Assembly: GCA_039586815.1 (NCBI GenBank)
Contig: JBDHJR010000004.1
Span: forward strand, 116,627-180,626
DNA from: WVYX01 sp039586815
GTDB taxonomy: Bacteria; Gemmatimonadota; Gemmatimonadetes; Gemmatimonadales; GWC2-71-9
Direction: 5' to 3'
Length of the DNA: 64,000 nucleotides
Below are positions 25,320-32,512 of the stretch, piece after piece. A program made the translations under genes and the position numbers. The notes beneath the pieces were generated by a model that worked only from the letters and a program-made list of their open reading frames with translations, was not told the origin of the DNA and searched no databases. Position 1 is the first letter of the stretch. The number at the start of each line of letters is the position of its first letter.

Positions 25320-27394
25320 TGCCGGTTCGACTCGATCAGCCCGTGCAGTTCCTCAAGGGGGTTGGCCCGAGGCGGGCCGAGGCGTTCGCGCGCCTGGGTG
25401 TGCGCACCGTGGAAGACCTGCTGTACCACGTGCCGCACCGCTACCTCGACGCTACCACAGTCACACCCATCGCCAAGGCCGACGTGGGGAAGGACGTGGC
25501 CCTGGTGGGTCACGTCGTATCCAAAGCCGTGGTCCCGACGCGGCGTCGCCTCAGGATCTTCCGTGCCGTGCTGAAGGATGCCTCGGGGGTGATAGAGTGC
25601 GCCTGGCCCGGCCAGGCCTTCCTCGACCGGGTGATCAAGCAGGGGCAACTCCTGCTCGTCACCGGCCCGGTCAAGTACTACCACGGGCGCCAGATCGTGC
25701 CGCGCGAGCAGATCGTACTGGCCGAAGAGGGCGAGGGGGCCGAAGCCGAAGAGTTCGGCGGCGGGCTCGTGCTGCCCGTCTATCCCGCCACGGAGGGACT
25801 CACGCACCGGCAGATCCGGCGCGTGGTGGCCGAGCACCTCGAAGCCATGGTCGCCGTCGTAGAAGACGTCACGCCGGTGCCGCTGGCACGCGAGGCGGGC
25901 GTGCCGGGGCTCGAGCAGGCACTCGCGGTGATTCATCGCCCGCCCGCACCCGGTGCGTGGGAAGTGGGCCGTCGCAAGCTCGCGCTCGACGAGCTGCTCG
26001 ACCTGCAGCTGGTGGTGGCGCGCGCGCGGCATCTGGCCAAGGGTGCCAAGAAGGGGCCGCACTTCGAGGTCAAGAAGGAACTCACCTCCAAGCTCAAGCA
26101 CACGCTGCCGTTCGAGCTGACGGCGGGGCAGAAGCGGGCGGTGCGCGAGATAACCAAGGACATGGTGGGCGATGCCCGCATGCACCGGCTGCTCATGGGA
26201 GAGGTGGGGACCGGCAAGACGGTGGTGGCGCTGTTCGCCATGCTGCTGGCCGTGGAAAACGACTATCAGGCGGTGTTCATGGCGCCCACCGAGCTGCTCG
26301 CCGAGCAGCACGCTCGCACGCTCGCCGAGCTGCTCGAGCCACTTGAGATTCAGCCCGAGATCCTCCTCGGGCGGCTCACGGCAGCGGAGAAGGCCGCGAT
26401 TCGGGAACGCATCGCCACCGGTGGCGCGCGCGTCATCGTGGGCACGCACGCGCTGATACAGGAGACCACCGACTTCAGCCGCCTCGGGCTGGTGGTGATC
26501 GACGAGCAGCACCGCTTCGGAGTGGAGCAGCGCGCCGCCCTCATAGAGAAGGGAGAAGCGCCCGACGTGCTGCTGCTCTCGGCCACGCCCATACCGCGCA
26601 CGCTGGCGCTCACCCTGTACGGCGACCTCGACATCTCGGCGCTCAAGGAGAAGCCCAAGGGGCGAGCCACGGTGAAGACGGGCGTGCGCAGCAGCAAGGA
26701 CCGCGGCAAGATCTACGCGTTCCTGCAGGAGCAGTGTGCCGCCGGCCGTCAGGTGTACGTGGTCTATCCGGTGATCGAGGAGTCGGAGCGGGTGGATCTC
26801 AAGGCGGCGACCACCATGGCGGAGGAGCTGGAACGCAAGCTGGCCCCCCTCAGCGTCGGGCTGGTGCACGGCCGCCTCAAGTCCGAGGAGCGCGATGACG
26901 TCATGCGGCGGTTCCGCGACGGTGAGCTCAACGTGCTGGTGGCGACCACCGTGATCGAGGTGGGCATCGACGTGCCCAACGCAACGGTGATGGTGGTCGA
27001 GCATCCCGAGCGCTTCGGGCTGGCCCAGCTGCACCAGCTGCGCGGGCGCGTGGGGCGCGGGGCCGAGGAGAGCCACTGCATCCTGATCTGCGATCAGCCG
27101 GTGGCGCTGCAACGGCTCAAGCGCTTCGCGCGCACCAGCGACGGCTTCAAGATCGCCGAGCTCGACCTCAAGGAGCGCGGCATGGGGGAGCTGGCCGGCA
27201 CGCGCCAGGCCGGGGGGTTCCACCTGCGCTTCGCGGACCTGGAGACCGACGGCGACCTGGTGGTGGCTGCCCGGAAAGCCGCGCTGGCACTGATCGACAA
27301 GGACCCCAACCTGTCCAAGCCCGAACAGGCGCGGCTCAGGAGCCGCATCGAGCGGCGCTACGAGCGCGGGATGGAGCTGTTCAGGGTGGGGTAA
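25319..27394 (+). CDS. recG: ATP-dependent DNA helicase RecG
   Basis: This is a 691-residue superfamily 2 helicase that reverses stalled forks and branch-migrates Holliday junctions. The N-terminal wedge/OB region (LKGVGPRRAEAFARLGVRTVEDLLYHVPHRYLD) is followed by Walker A GEVGTGKTVVALFA, Walker B in VVIDEQHRFGV, motif III SATPIPRTLALT, VHGRLKSEERDDVM, VATTVIEVGIDVPNA and the RecG-specific QLRGRVGRG and RLKRFARTSDGFKIAELDLKERG segments. Full length. Its 3' end overlaps the convergent gene at 27381-27929 by 14 bases. Confidence 0.97.
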   Translation: MPVRLDQPVQFLKGVGPRRAEAFARLGVRTVEDLLYHVPHRYLDATTVTPIAKADVGKDVALVGHVVSKAVVPTRRRLRIFRAVLKDASGVIECAWPGQAFLDRVIKQGQLLLVTGPVKYYHGRQIVPREQIVLAEEGEGAEAEEFGGGLVLPVYPATEGLTHRQIRRVVAEHLEAMVAVVEDVTPVPLAREAGVPGLEQALAVIHRPPAPGAWEVGRRKLALDELLDLQLVVARARHLAKGAKKGPHFEVKKELTSKLKHTLPFELTAGQKRAVREITKDMVGDARMHRLLMGEVGTGKTVVALFAMLLAVENDYQAVFMAPTELLAEQHARTLAELLEPLEIQPEILLGRLTAAEKAAIRERIATGGARVIVGTHALIQETTDFSRLGLVVIDEQHRFGVEQRAALIEKGEAPDVLLLSATPIPRTLALTLYGDLDISALKEKPKGRATVKTGVRSSKDRGKIYAFLQEQCAAGRQVYVVYPVIEESERVDLKAATTMAEELERKLAPLSVGLVHGRLKSEERDDVMRRFRDGELNVLVATTVIEVGIDVPNATVMVVEHPERFGLAQLHQLRGRVGRGAEESHCILICDQPVALQRLKRFARTSDGFKIAELDLKERGMGELAGTRQAGGFHLRFADLETDGDLVVAARKAALALIDKDPNLSKPEQARLRSRIERRYERGMELFRVG

Positions 27395-27929
27395 GGGATG
27401 GCGAGCGCTTGAAGTGGCTCGTGACGAAGAGAACCAGATCCTCCCCCGGGGCGCCCAGAAAGAACTCCTCCACGAACTCGTCCTGCGAGATCACGGTGTA
27501 TGCCTCTCGCGCCCGCCACCCCTCGCGGAAGTTCTCGATCGCCTCTGTGTCGAACACGACCCGGTTGCCTTGTGACAATGCGGTGTCAAGCACGAACCGA
27601 TTCACGATGCGCTCGTCGTGGAACTGCCGCAGCACCAGGAGTCCGCGGTCACGGTCGAAACTGAAGAAACTCCAGGTGTTGTGGATCTCGCCCTCGGGGT
27701 TCTGTTCCTGGGGCGGGTACACGCTGCGGTGCCGCTCGTGCAGGTAGGCCCCTTCCAGCACGAACGAGTACGTCCGCGTGATGGTGGAGCGACCGAAGCG
27801 GCCTTCAGCCGTGCCCGTCCATGAGCCTTCGAGGAAGCGCACGGGCTGCCAGGGGTCGTCCTGGGGTGGCCAGTCCGCACCGAGGCCCATTGCAGGCAAG
27901 AGCGCGGCAATGAGCAGCCACGCCGTCAT
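27381..27929 (-). CDS. Exported calycin-like protein of unknown function
   Basis: This is a 182-residue protein with a short signal peptide (MTAWLLIAALLPAMGLGADW). The body is beta-rich (PVRFLEGSWTGTAEGRFG, TRTYSFVLEGAYLHERHRS, WSFFSFDRDRGLLVLRQFHDE), resembling DUF1579 or THAP4-type lipocalin-like barrels, which suggests a small hydrophobic ligand. The ATG at 27929 overlaps the stop of the Cdd1 gene by ATGA; the longer in-frame extension lacks a signal peptide. Its 3' end runs 14 bases into recG, with no terminator between the convergent genes. Confidence 0.65.
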   Translation of the reverse strand: MTAWLLIAALLPAMGLGADWPPQDDPWQPVRFLEGSWTGTAEGRFGRSTITRTYSFVLEGAYLHERHRSVYPPQEQNPEGEIHNTWSFFSFDRDRGLLVLRQFHDERIVNRFVLDTALSQGNRVVFDTEAIENFREGWRAREAYTVISQDEFVEEFFLGAPGEDLVLFVTSHFKRSPSLTPP

Positions 27930-28201
27930 CGGCCGGCGTGCTCCGCGTCCTTCCAGTTCCACCACTTGAGCCGCTCGGCGTCGTGCACGTCGTTGCTCGC
28001 GAAATAAACCGCGCAGCGGAACACGTATAGGACACATCTGTCGATGTGCTCCCCGCGCATTGTGCAGAGACGTTCGTACAGCTCCTCCGGATCGGCGCCG
28101 TCCAGGTCGGCCACCTGCCTAACGTCGAGAGCCAGCAGGTCCTGTGCTATGCTGGGTCCGACACCGGGGATTCGCTGCAGATCGACAGAAGTCATGGTCA
28201 C
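27926..28201 (-). CDS. Cdd1-family helix-hairpin-helix protein
   Basis: This 91-residue protein matches the Cdd1 ('pathogenicity locus') family: DLQRIPGVGPSIAQDLLALDVRQVADLDGADPEELYERLC forms a helix-hairpin-helix-like module, and a cysteine-rich second half (HIDRCVLYVFRCAVYFA) follows. The family is widespread and its biochemical function is not established. Two ATG codons (28201 and 28195) are possible starts, and neither has a strong ribosome-binding site. It overlaps the next minus-strand gene by 4 bases. Confidence 0.75.
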   Translation of the reverse strand: MTMTSVDLQRIPGVGPSIAQDLLALDVRQVADLDGADPEELYERLCTMRGEHIDRCVLYVFRCAVYFASNDVHDAERLKWWNWKDAEHAGR

Positions 28202-28211
28202 GATCGCGCGC

Positions 28212-28370
28212 TCACTGATACTTGATCGCGTAGTAGATCACGTAGAACCATGAGAAGATGCCGTGGATGATCGCCCAGATGATCGACTTGTTGGCGCTCC
28301 ACGAGATTGCGATTGCGAGAGCGGTGCCGAATCCTATGCCGGCTTTTGCGGCGTCTTTAGAATGAGCCAT
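28212..28370 (-). CDS. 52-residue small membrane protein
   Basis: The reading frame MAHSKDAAKAGIGFGTALAI... ends in a very hydrophobic, aromatic stretch (SIIWAIIHGIFSWFYVIYYA). The residues at about 12-24 and 29-50 could form two membrane helices or one helix plus an amphipathic segment. GAGGAG lies 4 bases before the ATG, a strong ribosome-binding site. The start overlaps the end of the upstream NAD-binding protein gene by 14 bases, and the stop is 10 bases before the Cdd1 start, so it sits in an operon. Function unknown. Confidence 0.72.
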   Translation of the reverse strand: MAHSKDAAKAGIGFGTALAIAISWSANKSIIWAIIHGIFSWFYVIYYAIKYQ

Positions 28371-29361
28371 TTACTCCTCGCGGTTTAGGCGGCCTTGTTG
28401 AATGCTGTTCATCGAGCCGCCGCCTGGCAAGCTCGCTGGCGTAGCGAACACCCAGCGTTGCGCGGTGCTCGGCCGCCCACTGGGTCAGTGCGGTGGTCCC
28501 CGCTGGCGCAGCATCGACGTAGAGCCGTCCTTCCATCAGACCCCGGATCTCCTCGCGCGTGATGACCACGTCGCCCTTGAACGCTCCCACTGCGCGGCCG
28601 ACCCAGTAGCCGAGCTGTGGCGGGACCGAGACCACGGGGCGGGGGCGACCGATGATCCGGCCGATCGTCTCGGCCAGCTCGCGATACGTGAAGGTCTCCG
28701 GCCCGATCGCCTCCACCGTCACGTCGTCGTCGTGCGCTCCGTGTGTGACTGCGAGCCGTGCCAGGTCGTCCACGTAGATCGGCTGCAGGCGGTACTCTCC
28801 GTTGCCGAACACCCCGAAGACCGGGAAGCGGCGCAGCACCCATGCGATGTTGTTGATGAGGATGTCCTCCTTCCCGAACAGCACGGTGGGTCGCAGGATG
28901 GCGTATGACAGACCAGAAGACTTGAGAGCCGCCTCGAGCTCGGCCTTGCCGCTGAAGTATGGGAGGTCGGACTCGACCGACGGATTCGTGATGCTGACAT
29001 GAACCACGCGCCGCACTCCCGCCTCCTGGGCGGCCCGGAAGAGTGCCAGGGTGTTGGCCACGGCCTCGCGATGCTTGAATGTCTTGTGGTCGAAGCGGAC
29101 CCAGTAGGTGTTGTAGAGTACTGTCACGCCCCGGAGCGTCTCAGTCAGAGCCGCCAAGTTCTGGAACTGCAGCGGATGGGCCGGCACGCGCCCGCCGAAA
29201 GGATCGGGGCGGTGGGAGGAGTTCGTGAGGGTTATGACTCGACTACTGGTGTCCAGCAGACGGCGGGCTATGTAGCGTCCGGAGTAGCCGAACGCGCCGG
29301 TGACGGCGTGGAGCTCGGTGTCCAAAGGAGTCTGCCCCTCCGCAGGTGCACGGGCGCGCAT
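28357..29361 (-). CDS. NAD(P)-binding atypical SDR / NmrA-like protein
   Basis: This is a 334-residue Rossmann-fold protein. The nucleotide loop TGAFGYSGRYIARRLL (GxxGxxG) is near residue 21, followed by VLYNTYWVRFDH, VVHVSITNPS, YFSGKAELEAALKSSGLSYAILRPTVLFG and YVDDLARLAV. The YxxxK-type catalytic pair of classical SDRs is replaced by a YFSGKAE arrangement as in NmrA or complex I NDUFA9-like proteins, so it may sense or bind NAD(P) rather than act as a simple dehydrogenase. The start shares one base with the stop of the MerB-like gene; the stop overlaps the 52-residue gene by 14 bases. Confidence 0.8.
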   Translation of the reverse strand: MRARAPAEGQTPLDTELHAVTGAFGYSGRYIARRLLDTSSRVITLTNSSHRPDPFGGRVPAHPLQFQNLAALTETLRGVTVLYNTYWVRFDHKTFKHREAVANTLALFRAAQEAGVRRVVHVSITNPSVESDLPYFSGKAELEAALKSSGLSYAILRPTVLFGKEDILINNIAWVLRRFPVFGVFGNGEYRLQPIYVDDLARLAVTHGAHDDDVTVEAIGPETFTYRELAETIGRIIGRPRPVVSVPPQLGYWVGRAVGAFKGDVVITREEIRGLMEGRLYVDAAPAGTTALTQWAAEHRATLGVRYASELARRRLDEQHSTRPPKPRGVNGSF

Positions 29362-29981
29362 CAGCTGCCGATGACTTCCCGAATCCGGGCAGCCGCGCTG
29401 CGACCCCTCTCCAGTGCCGCTTCGATCGAGCGCACGGTGCCGGGTTCCTCACCGGCGATACTGCGCCACGCCTCCAGATGTGCCGGGTCACAGAAGAAGT
29501 TGGTCTTGGGGCAGTCGTACGCGGCCCCGCTGTCCCAAACGACTGTAGTGGTGGGGGGTGCGTTCGTCACGACGCCCGTCGCGTCGAGTGCGATTTCGAT
29601 CGAGACGCCGCAGTGGTGACAGCTCGAGTGAATGCTGCAGGCGGACTCCGCCAAGAACGGTACGTAGAAACAGTCGATCGCGCACATGCAGTAGACGCGC
29701 GACCCTGCCTCGAATTGCACCTCGTGCGCCGTCTTCACCGGCGAGTATGGGTACGCGTCGGCAATCCAGCCGGTGGTCGGATCCAGGCGCACCGCATCGT
29801 GCGATGCCAACTCCCTCAGCGCGTCGGTGATCGAAGCTGCATCCAGGCTGAGATCCCGCTGCGCCTCGGCGAGTGCAGGTGCGCGGCCGAGCCTGGGAAA
29901 CGCATCCAGCACGTAGCGATAGACGATCACCGTCTGTTCGCTGGGCATGTTGGCTGGGTATCGCGAGAAGGGAGCTTCCAT
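29361..29981 (-). CDS. Alkylmercury lyase (MerB)-like protein
   Basis: This is a 206-residue protein with an N-terminal winged-helix-like domain (about 10-75) and a MerB-type core. Cys100 and Asp103 (CMCAIDCF) and Cys157 (DCPKTNFF) align by position with the MerB catalytic Cys96, Asp99 and Cys159. The SSCHHCG motif and a C-terminal HLEAW also fit the family. MerB cleaves carbon-mercury bonds and passes Hg(II) to MerA. No merA, merR or merT is present in the window, so the native substrate may differ. It is in a minus-strand operon with single-base overlaps on both sides. Confidence 0.78.
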   Translation of the reverse strand: MEAPFSRYPANMPSEQTVIVYRYVLDAFPRLGRAPALAEAQRDLSLDAASITDALRELASHDAVRLDPTTGWIADAYPYSPVKTAHEVQFEAGSRVYCMCAIDCFYVPFLAESACSIHSSCHHCGVSIEIALDATGVVTNAPPTTTVVWDSGAAYDCPKTNFFCDPAHLEAWRSIAGEEPGTVRSIEAALERGRSAAARIREVIGS

Positions 29982-30148
29982 CAGTAGGGCAAGTTGTCCG
30001 ATCCCAGGCCAACGTTATCCGTTTCGGGATCCTCGACGAACTGCACCGCGTCGATCGTGTCTCGACCATGCAACACGGCTTTCGCGATCCGATGCATGCC
30101 ATCCATCACGGCTCCGCCGGCCCGATCGTCGGGTCTCAGACCCGACAC
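29981..30148 (-). pseudogene. Remnant (55 codons) of a ParB-like 'MDGMHR' family protein
   Basis: An open frame with GTG at 30148 encodes GGAVMDGMHRIAKAVLHGRD and DPETDNVGLGSDNLPY, which I recognise as the C-terminal part of a small ParB/Srx-like family that normally runs over 100 residues. The N-terminal half expected before VMDGMHR is missing or out of frame. The stop shares one base with the ATG of the MerB-like gene, so the piece keeps operon spacing. GGAG lies 8 bases before the GTG, so a short product could still be made. It may be a remnant or a reduced gene. Confidence 0.5.
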
Positions 30149-30195
30149 CGCACCATCTCCGGGACATCCGAAGGTGTAGCCTTCCGGTAGTCCAA
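30136..30195 (-). pseudogene. Possible N-terminal remnant of a GNAT acetyltransferase
   Basis: TTG at 30195 would start LDYRKATPSDVPEMVRCRV, typical of the first strand and helix of GNAT acetyltransferases, and is cut by TGA after 19 codons. It begins 2 bases after the DUF488 stop, and its end overlaps the start of the ParB-like remnant in another frame. The identification rests on one short segment. Confidence 0.3.
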
Positions 30196-30197
30196 CG

Positions 30198-30593
30198 CTA
30201 CGGTCCGGGCTCGACCCTGGCCCCGCTATCGCTTAGAAGCTGCCTCAAGACCGAGCGGTGGCAGCGATCCTCGTGCTCGCAGTAGCAGCCCACAGAGAAG
30301 TTCGTGGTATGAGACAGCACTGCCAGCAGTGTGAGGGCGTGCTTTGCCTCGGTCGCAGCCATCTCCGCCTTGTACTTCTTCGTGAATGCAGCCCATTGCC
30401 GCGGCGTTTCCGCCTGCTGCCCGAGCTTCATCGTCTCAGCACTCGGAGCCAGGGTAGGGAACCACACGTCGTACCAGTTCTGCTTGGAGAATTCCGACTT
30501 GGGCACGCCGCGGGGAGGGCGGCGGACGGTTCCGATCCTGGTTCCCTCATCCGGGTGCCGTGGGGTCCCGAGGCGGACAACTCGTACACTCAT
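30198..30593 (-). CDS. DUF488 family protein (YeaO-like)
   Basis: This is a 131-residue protein with the family features NWYDVWFPTLAPSAETM, WAAFTKKYKAEM and a cysteine motif GCYCEHEDRCHRSVLRQLL. The DUF488 family is common and uncharacterised; conserved Cys and His residues suggest metal or redox chemistry. AGGAG lies 8 bases before the ATG at 30593. It lies at the upstream end of the minus-strand accessory run. Confidence 0.82.
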   Translation of the reverse strand: MSVRVVRLGTPRHPDEGTRIGTVRRPPRGVPKSEFSKQNWYDVWFPTLAPSAETMKLGQQAETPRQWAAFTKKYKAEMAATEAKHALTLLAVLSHTTNFSVGCYCEHEDRCHRSVLRQLLSDSGARVEPGP

Positions 30594-30679
30594 CTGAGAC
30601 TCCTAGGTGGTGAAGCTGTCGCTCTCGTCACGAAGAGCTGGCTCGCTGGAGTCAGCACACGCGGAGAAATGTGAGCGTT

Positions 30680-31153
30680 TCACGGTGCGAAGCGCCCGAG
30701 AAAGGCTTTCATCGCCTCCACAACTCGCGCCTTCATTGCCACGACCTCACCCACGACGGCCCGCGCGGGCCCGTCCTCAGATCCCTCGAGTAGGAAGCGC
30801 CAGCCCTCCAGGTCTTCCGAAGCGGTCTCCTCGAGGACCCTGATGACATCGACCGCGCTTCCCGCTCGACGGCAGCGTCGCTCGAGGAGCTGCGCCACGC
30901 GACCGGCTGCCCCCCCCGACGCCTCAACCTCCTCCCGCGCGGCGCGGGACAGTGATGGATCCGCAATCCCGGCGGCACGCCGGGCCGCTCGCAGACGGTC
31001 TCCGAAGTCGGCCTCGAGCTCATTCACGGTCGCGACCAAGTCAGCCAGTTCGCGGAGCGGTTGATCCTGACTCGAATGAGTCAGCTTGCCCTGGGCGGCT
31101 GTGACATACGCGGTGCGAATCACGTACACGGTCGGATGGTCTTCAACGGTCAC
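30680..31153 (-). CDS. Hypothetical helical protein (157 residues)
   Basis: The first about 40 residues (EDHPTVYVIRTAYVTAAQG) could be beta strands; the rest is charged and helical (LRELADLVATVNELEADFGDRLRAARRAAG). No family was recognised, and there are no membrane segments. The GTG at 31153 was chosen because GGAG is 7 bases upstream; the frame stays open to 31267, but that extension is Gly/Ala/Ser-rich and looks non-coding. Reality of the gene is likely but not certain. Confidence 0.5.
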   Translation of the reverse strand: MTVEDHPTVYVIRTAYVTAAQGKLTHSSQDQPLRELADLVATVNELEADFGDRLRAARRAAGIADPSLSRAAREEVEASGGAAGRVAQLLERRCRRAGSAVDVIRVLEETASEDLEGWRFLLEGSEDGPARAVVGEVVAMKARVVEAMKAFLGRFAP

Positions 31154-31373
31154 GACGTCACTCCGTCGTTGAACTTTGCCGGTAGAGTCGGATATGGGCC
31201 GAGCCGCTGCGCTGCCTAACGCCTCTGCGCCTCCGCAGCTGCATGTGCTTCCACCGCTTCCCGCCAAGTTGGCCTCCGGCGTGCACTTAGGCCAGAGCCG
31301 AAAGGGGGCATCGGGGGTTGCCGGGCGTCAGCCCCCGCCCGTGGGCCTCGCCGCTGCTCCCGCCCCCCTCCTC
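31154..31373. other. Non-coding spacer before arsR
   Basis: The left part may hold the promoter for the minus-strand run, but I could not place one convincingly. A GTTAGGC word on the minus strand (GCCTAAC on plus, 31215-31221) with a near-matching partner about 60 bases away looks slightly like an integron attC site, but the partner core is mismatched. The right part is a C-rich run. Confidence 0.4.
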
Positions 31374-31402
31374 TTGACATATAAGCGATCATTGATTAAA
31401 TA
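31374..31402 (+). promoter_or_regulatory. arsR-arsM promoter
   Basis: A perfect TTGACA (31374-31379), a 17-base spacer and TAAATA (31397-31402). It is in an AT-rich island unlike the surroundings. The predicted start lies on or next to the A of the arsR ATG (31410), so the mRNA is likely leaderless. Confidence 0.6.
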
Positions 31403-31411
31403 ACTGCTTAT
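31381..31411 (+). promoter_or_regulatory. Candidate ArsR operator
   Basis: The inverted repeat ATAAGC (31381-31386) and GCTTAT (31406-31411) spans the promoter spacer, the -10 box and the start codon. ArsR/SmtB repressors commonly bind such imperfect AT-rich dyads over promoters, so autorepression that is relieved by metalloid is expected. Confidence 0.5.
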
Positions 31412-31736
31412 GAATAGCCCACCCACCACCGAACTGGCCTCCGCGGTCGCGCGCCATCGCGCTCTGGGCGACGAGACCCGTCTGCGCATCCTCCACCTGT
31501 TGGTGGGGAGCGAGGTGTGCGTGTGCGACCTGGCCGCCCAGCTCGAGATCACCCAGCCGCTGCTGTCGTTCCACCTGAAGACGCTGCGCGAGGTGGGACT
31601 GGTGCAGGCGCGGCGCGAGGGTCGCTGGATGCATTACTCGATCGATCCGGAGGCGGTGCGGGAGCTGGGGGAAGGGCTCGGGATCATCGCCAAGGAGCAC
31701 AACAAGCGCTCCAAGCTGGCGTTGAAGTGCTGTTGA
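31410..31736 (+). CDS. arsR: ArsR/SmtB-family metalloid-responsive repressor
   Basis: This is a 108-residue winged-helix repressor. The family core is visible: RHRALGDETRLRILHLL, then EVCVCDLAAQLEITQPLLSFHLKTLREVGLVQARREGRWMHYSID. The CVCDLA pair in the alpha-3 region is the classical As(III)-binding site of ArsR. Extra cysteines (KCC) end the protein. It is followed after 26 bases by the arsenite methyltransferase gene, so it most likely controls that gene and itself. Confidence 0.9.
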   Translation: MNSPPTTELASAVARHRALGDETRLRILHLLVGSEVCVCDLAAQLEITQPLLSFHLKTLREVGLVQARREGRWMHYSIDPEAVRELGEGLGIIAKEHNKRSKLALKCC

Positions 31737-31762
31737 ACCGTGAAGCGAGGAAGGCGCAACAC

Positions 31763-32512
31763 ATGACGGAGAACATCAAGGAAACGGTGCGCGATCACTA
31801 CGCCGAGGCAGCTCGCCAGGCGGCGCAGGGCGACTCGGCCTGCTGCTGCTCCGACACCAAGGGGGGCGAGCCGATCCCCCTGAATCTCTACAGTGAAGCG
31901 GAGCTCGCCGATCTGCCCGAGAAGGCGCGGCTCGCTTCTCTCGGGTGTGGCAATCCCACGGCACTGGCCGAACTGGAAGAGGGGGAAGTGGTGCTGGACC
32001 TGGGTTCGGGCGGCGGCATCGACGTGCTGCTGTCGGCGCAGCGGGTCGGCCCCGCGGGGAAGGCCTACGGGCTCGACATGACTGACGAGATGCTCGACTT
32101 GGCGCGCGAGAACCAGCGCAAGGCGGGAGTGGAGAACGTGGAGTTCCTGAAGGGTGAGATGGAGGACATCCCGCTACCCGACGGCAGCGTGGACGTCATT
32201 ATCTCCAACTGCGTGATCAACCTGTCGTCCGACAAGGCGCGCGTGATCGAGGAGGCCTTCCGCGTGCTGAAGCCCGGCGGTCGGTTCGCGGTGAGTGACG
32301 TGGTGGCACTGGGTGACCTGCCGGCCGAGGTGCGGCAGAACGCCGCGCTCTGGTCGTCGTGTCTGGGTGGGGCGCTGAAGCAGGGCGATTACCGCGCCAA
32401 GCTGGCTGCTGCCGGGTTCGAGGAGATTGACCTCGAGTCGACACGGAACTTTGAGATCCCGGGCGTCGCCTCCTTCATGAGCGCTTTCGTGCGGGCGCGC
32501 AAGCCGGCCTAA
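31763..32512 (+). CDS. arsM: Arsenite S-adenosylmethionine methyltransferase ArsM
   Basis: This is a 249-residue methyltransferase that methylates As(III) to volatile or exportable species. The SAM loop is VLDLGSGGGIDVLLSA, followed by AYGLDMTDEML and PDGSVDVIISNCVINLS. Cysteines at 62 (LGCGNP), 150 (SNCVIN) and 200 (SSCLGG) match the conserved As-binding and catalytic cysteines of ArsM, and CCC at 27-29 adds a metalloid-binding patch. The start is the ATG at 31763 after AGGAAGG. Its stop overlaps the stop of the convergent dehydratase gene. Confidence 0.93.
   Translation: MTENIKETVRDHYAEAARQAAQGDSACCCSDTKGGEPIPLNLYSEAELADLPEKARLASLGCGNPTALAELEEGEVVLDLGSGGGIDVLLSAQRVGPAGKAYGLDMTDEMLDLARENQRKAGVENVEFLKGEMEDIPLPDGSVDVIISNCVINLSSDKARVIEEAFRVLKPGGRFAVSDVVALGDLPAEVRQNAALWSSCLGGALKQGDYRAKLAAAGFEEIDLESTRNFEIPGVASFMSAFVRARKPA

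Noticed and set aside
24653..27223. Minus-strand open frame of 856 codons under ftsY-recG
   Set aside because: The same kind of shadow; ftsY and recG on the plus strand are unambiguous.
29488..30102. Second minus-strand frame overlapping the MerB-like gene
   Set aside because: It is another frame of the MerB-like gene and its 5' side; no recognisable motif, and the MerB-like frame carries the catalytic residues.
31184..31250. Possible integron attC site (GTTAGGC on the minus strand with GGCCAAC about 60 bases away)
   Set aside because: Only one core fits GTTRRRY; the partner breaks RYYYAAC, the inner arms do not pair well, and there is no integrase or cassette pattern.
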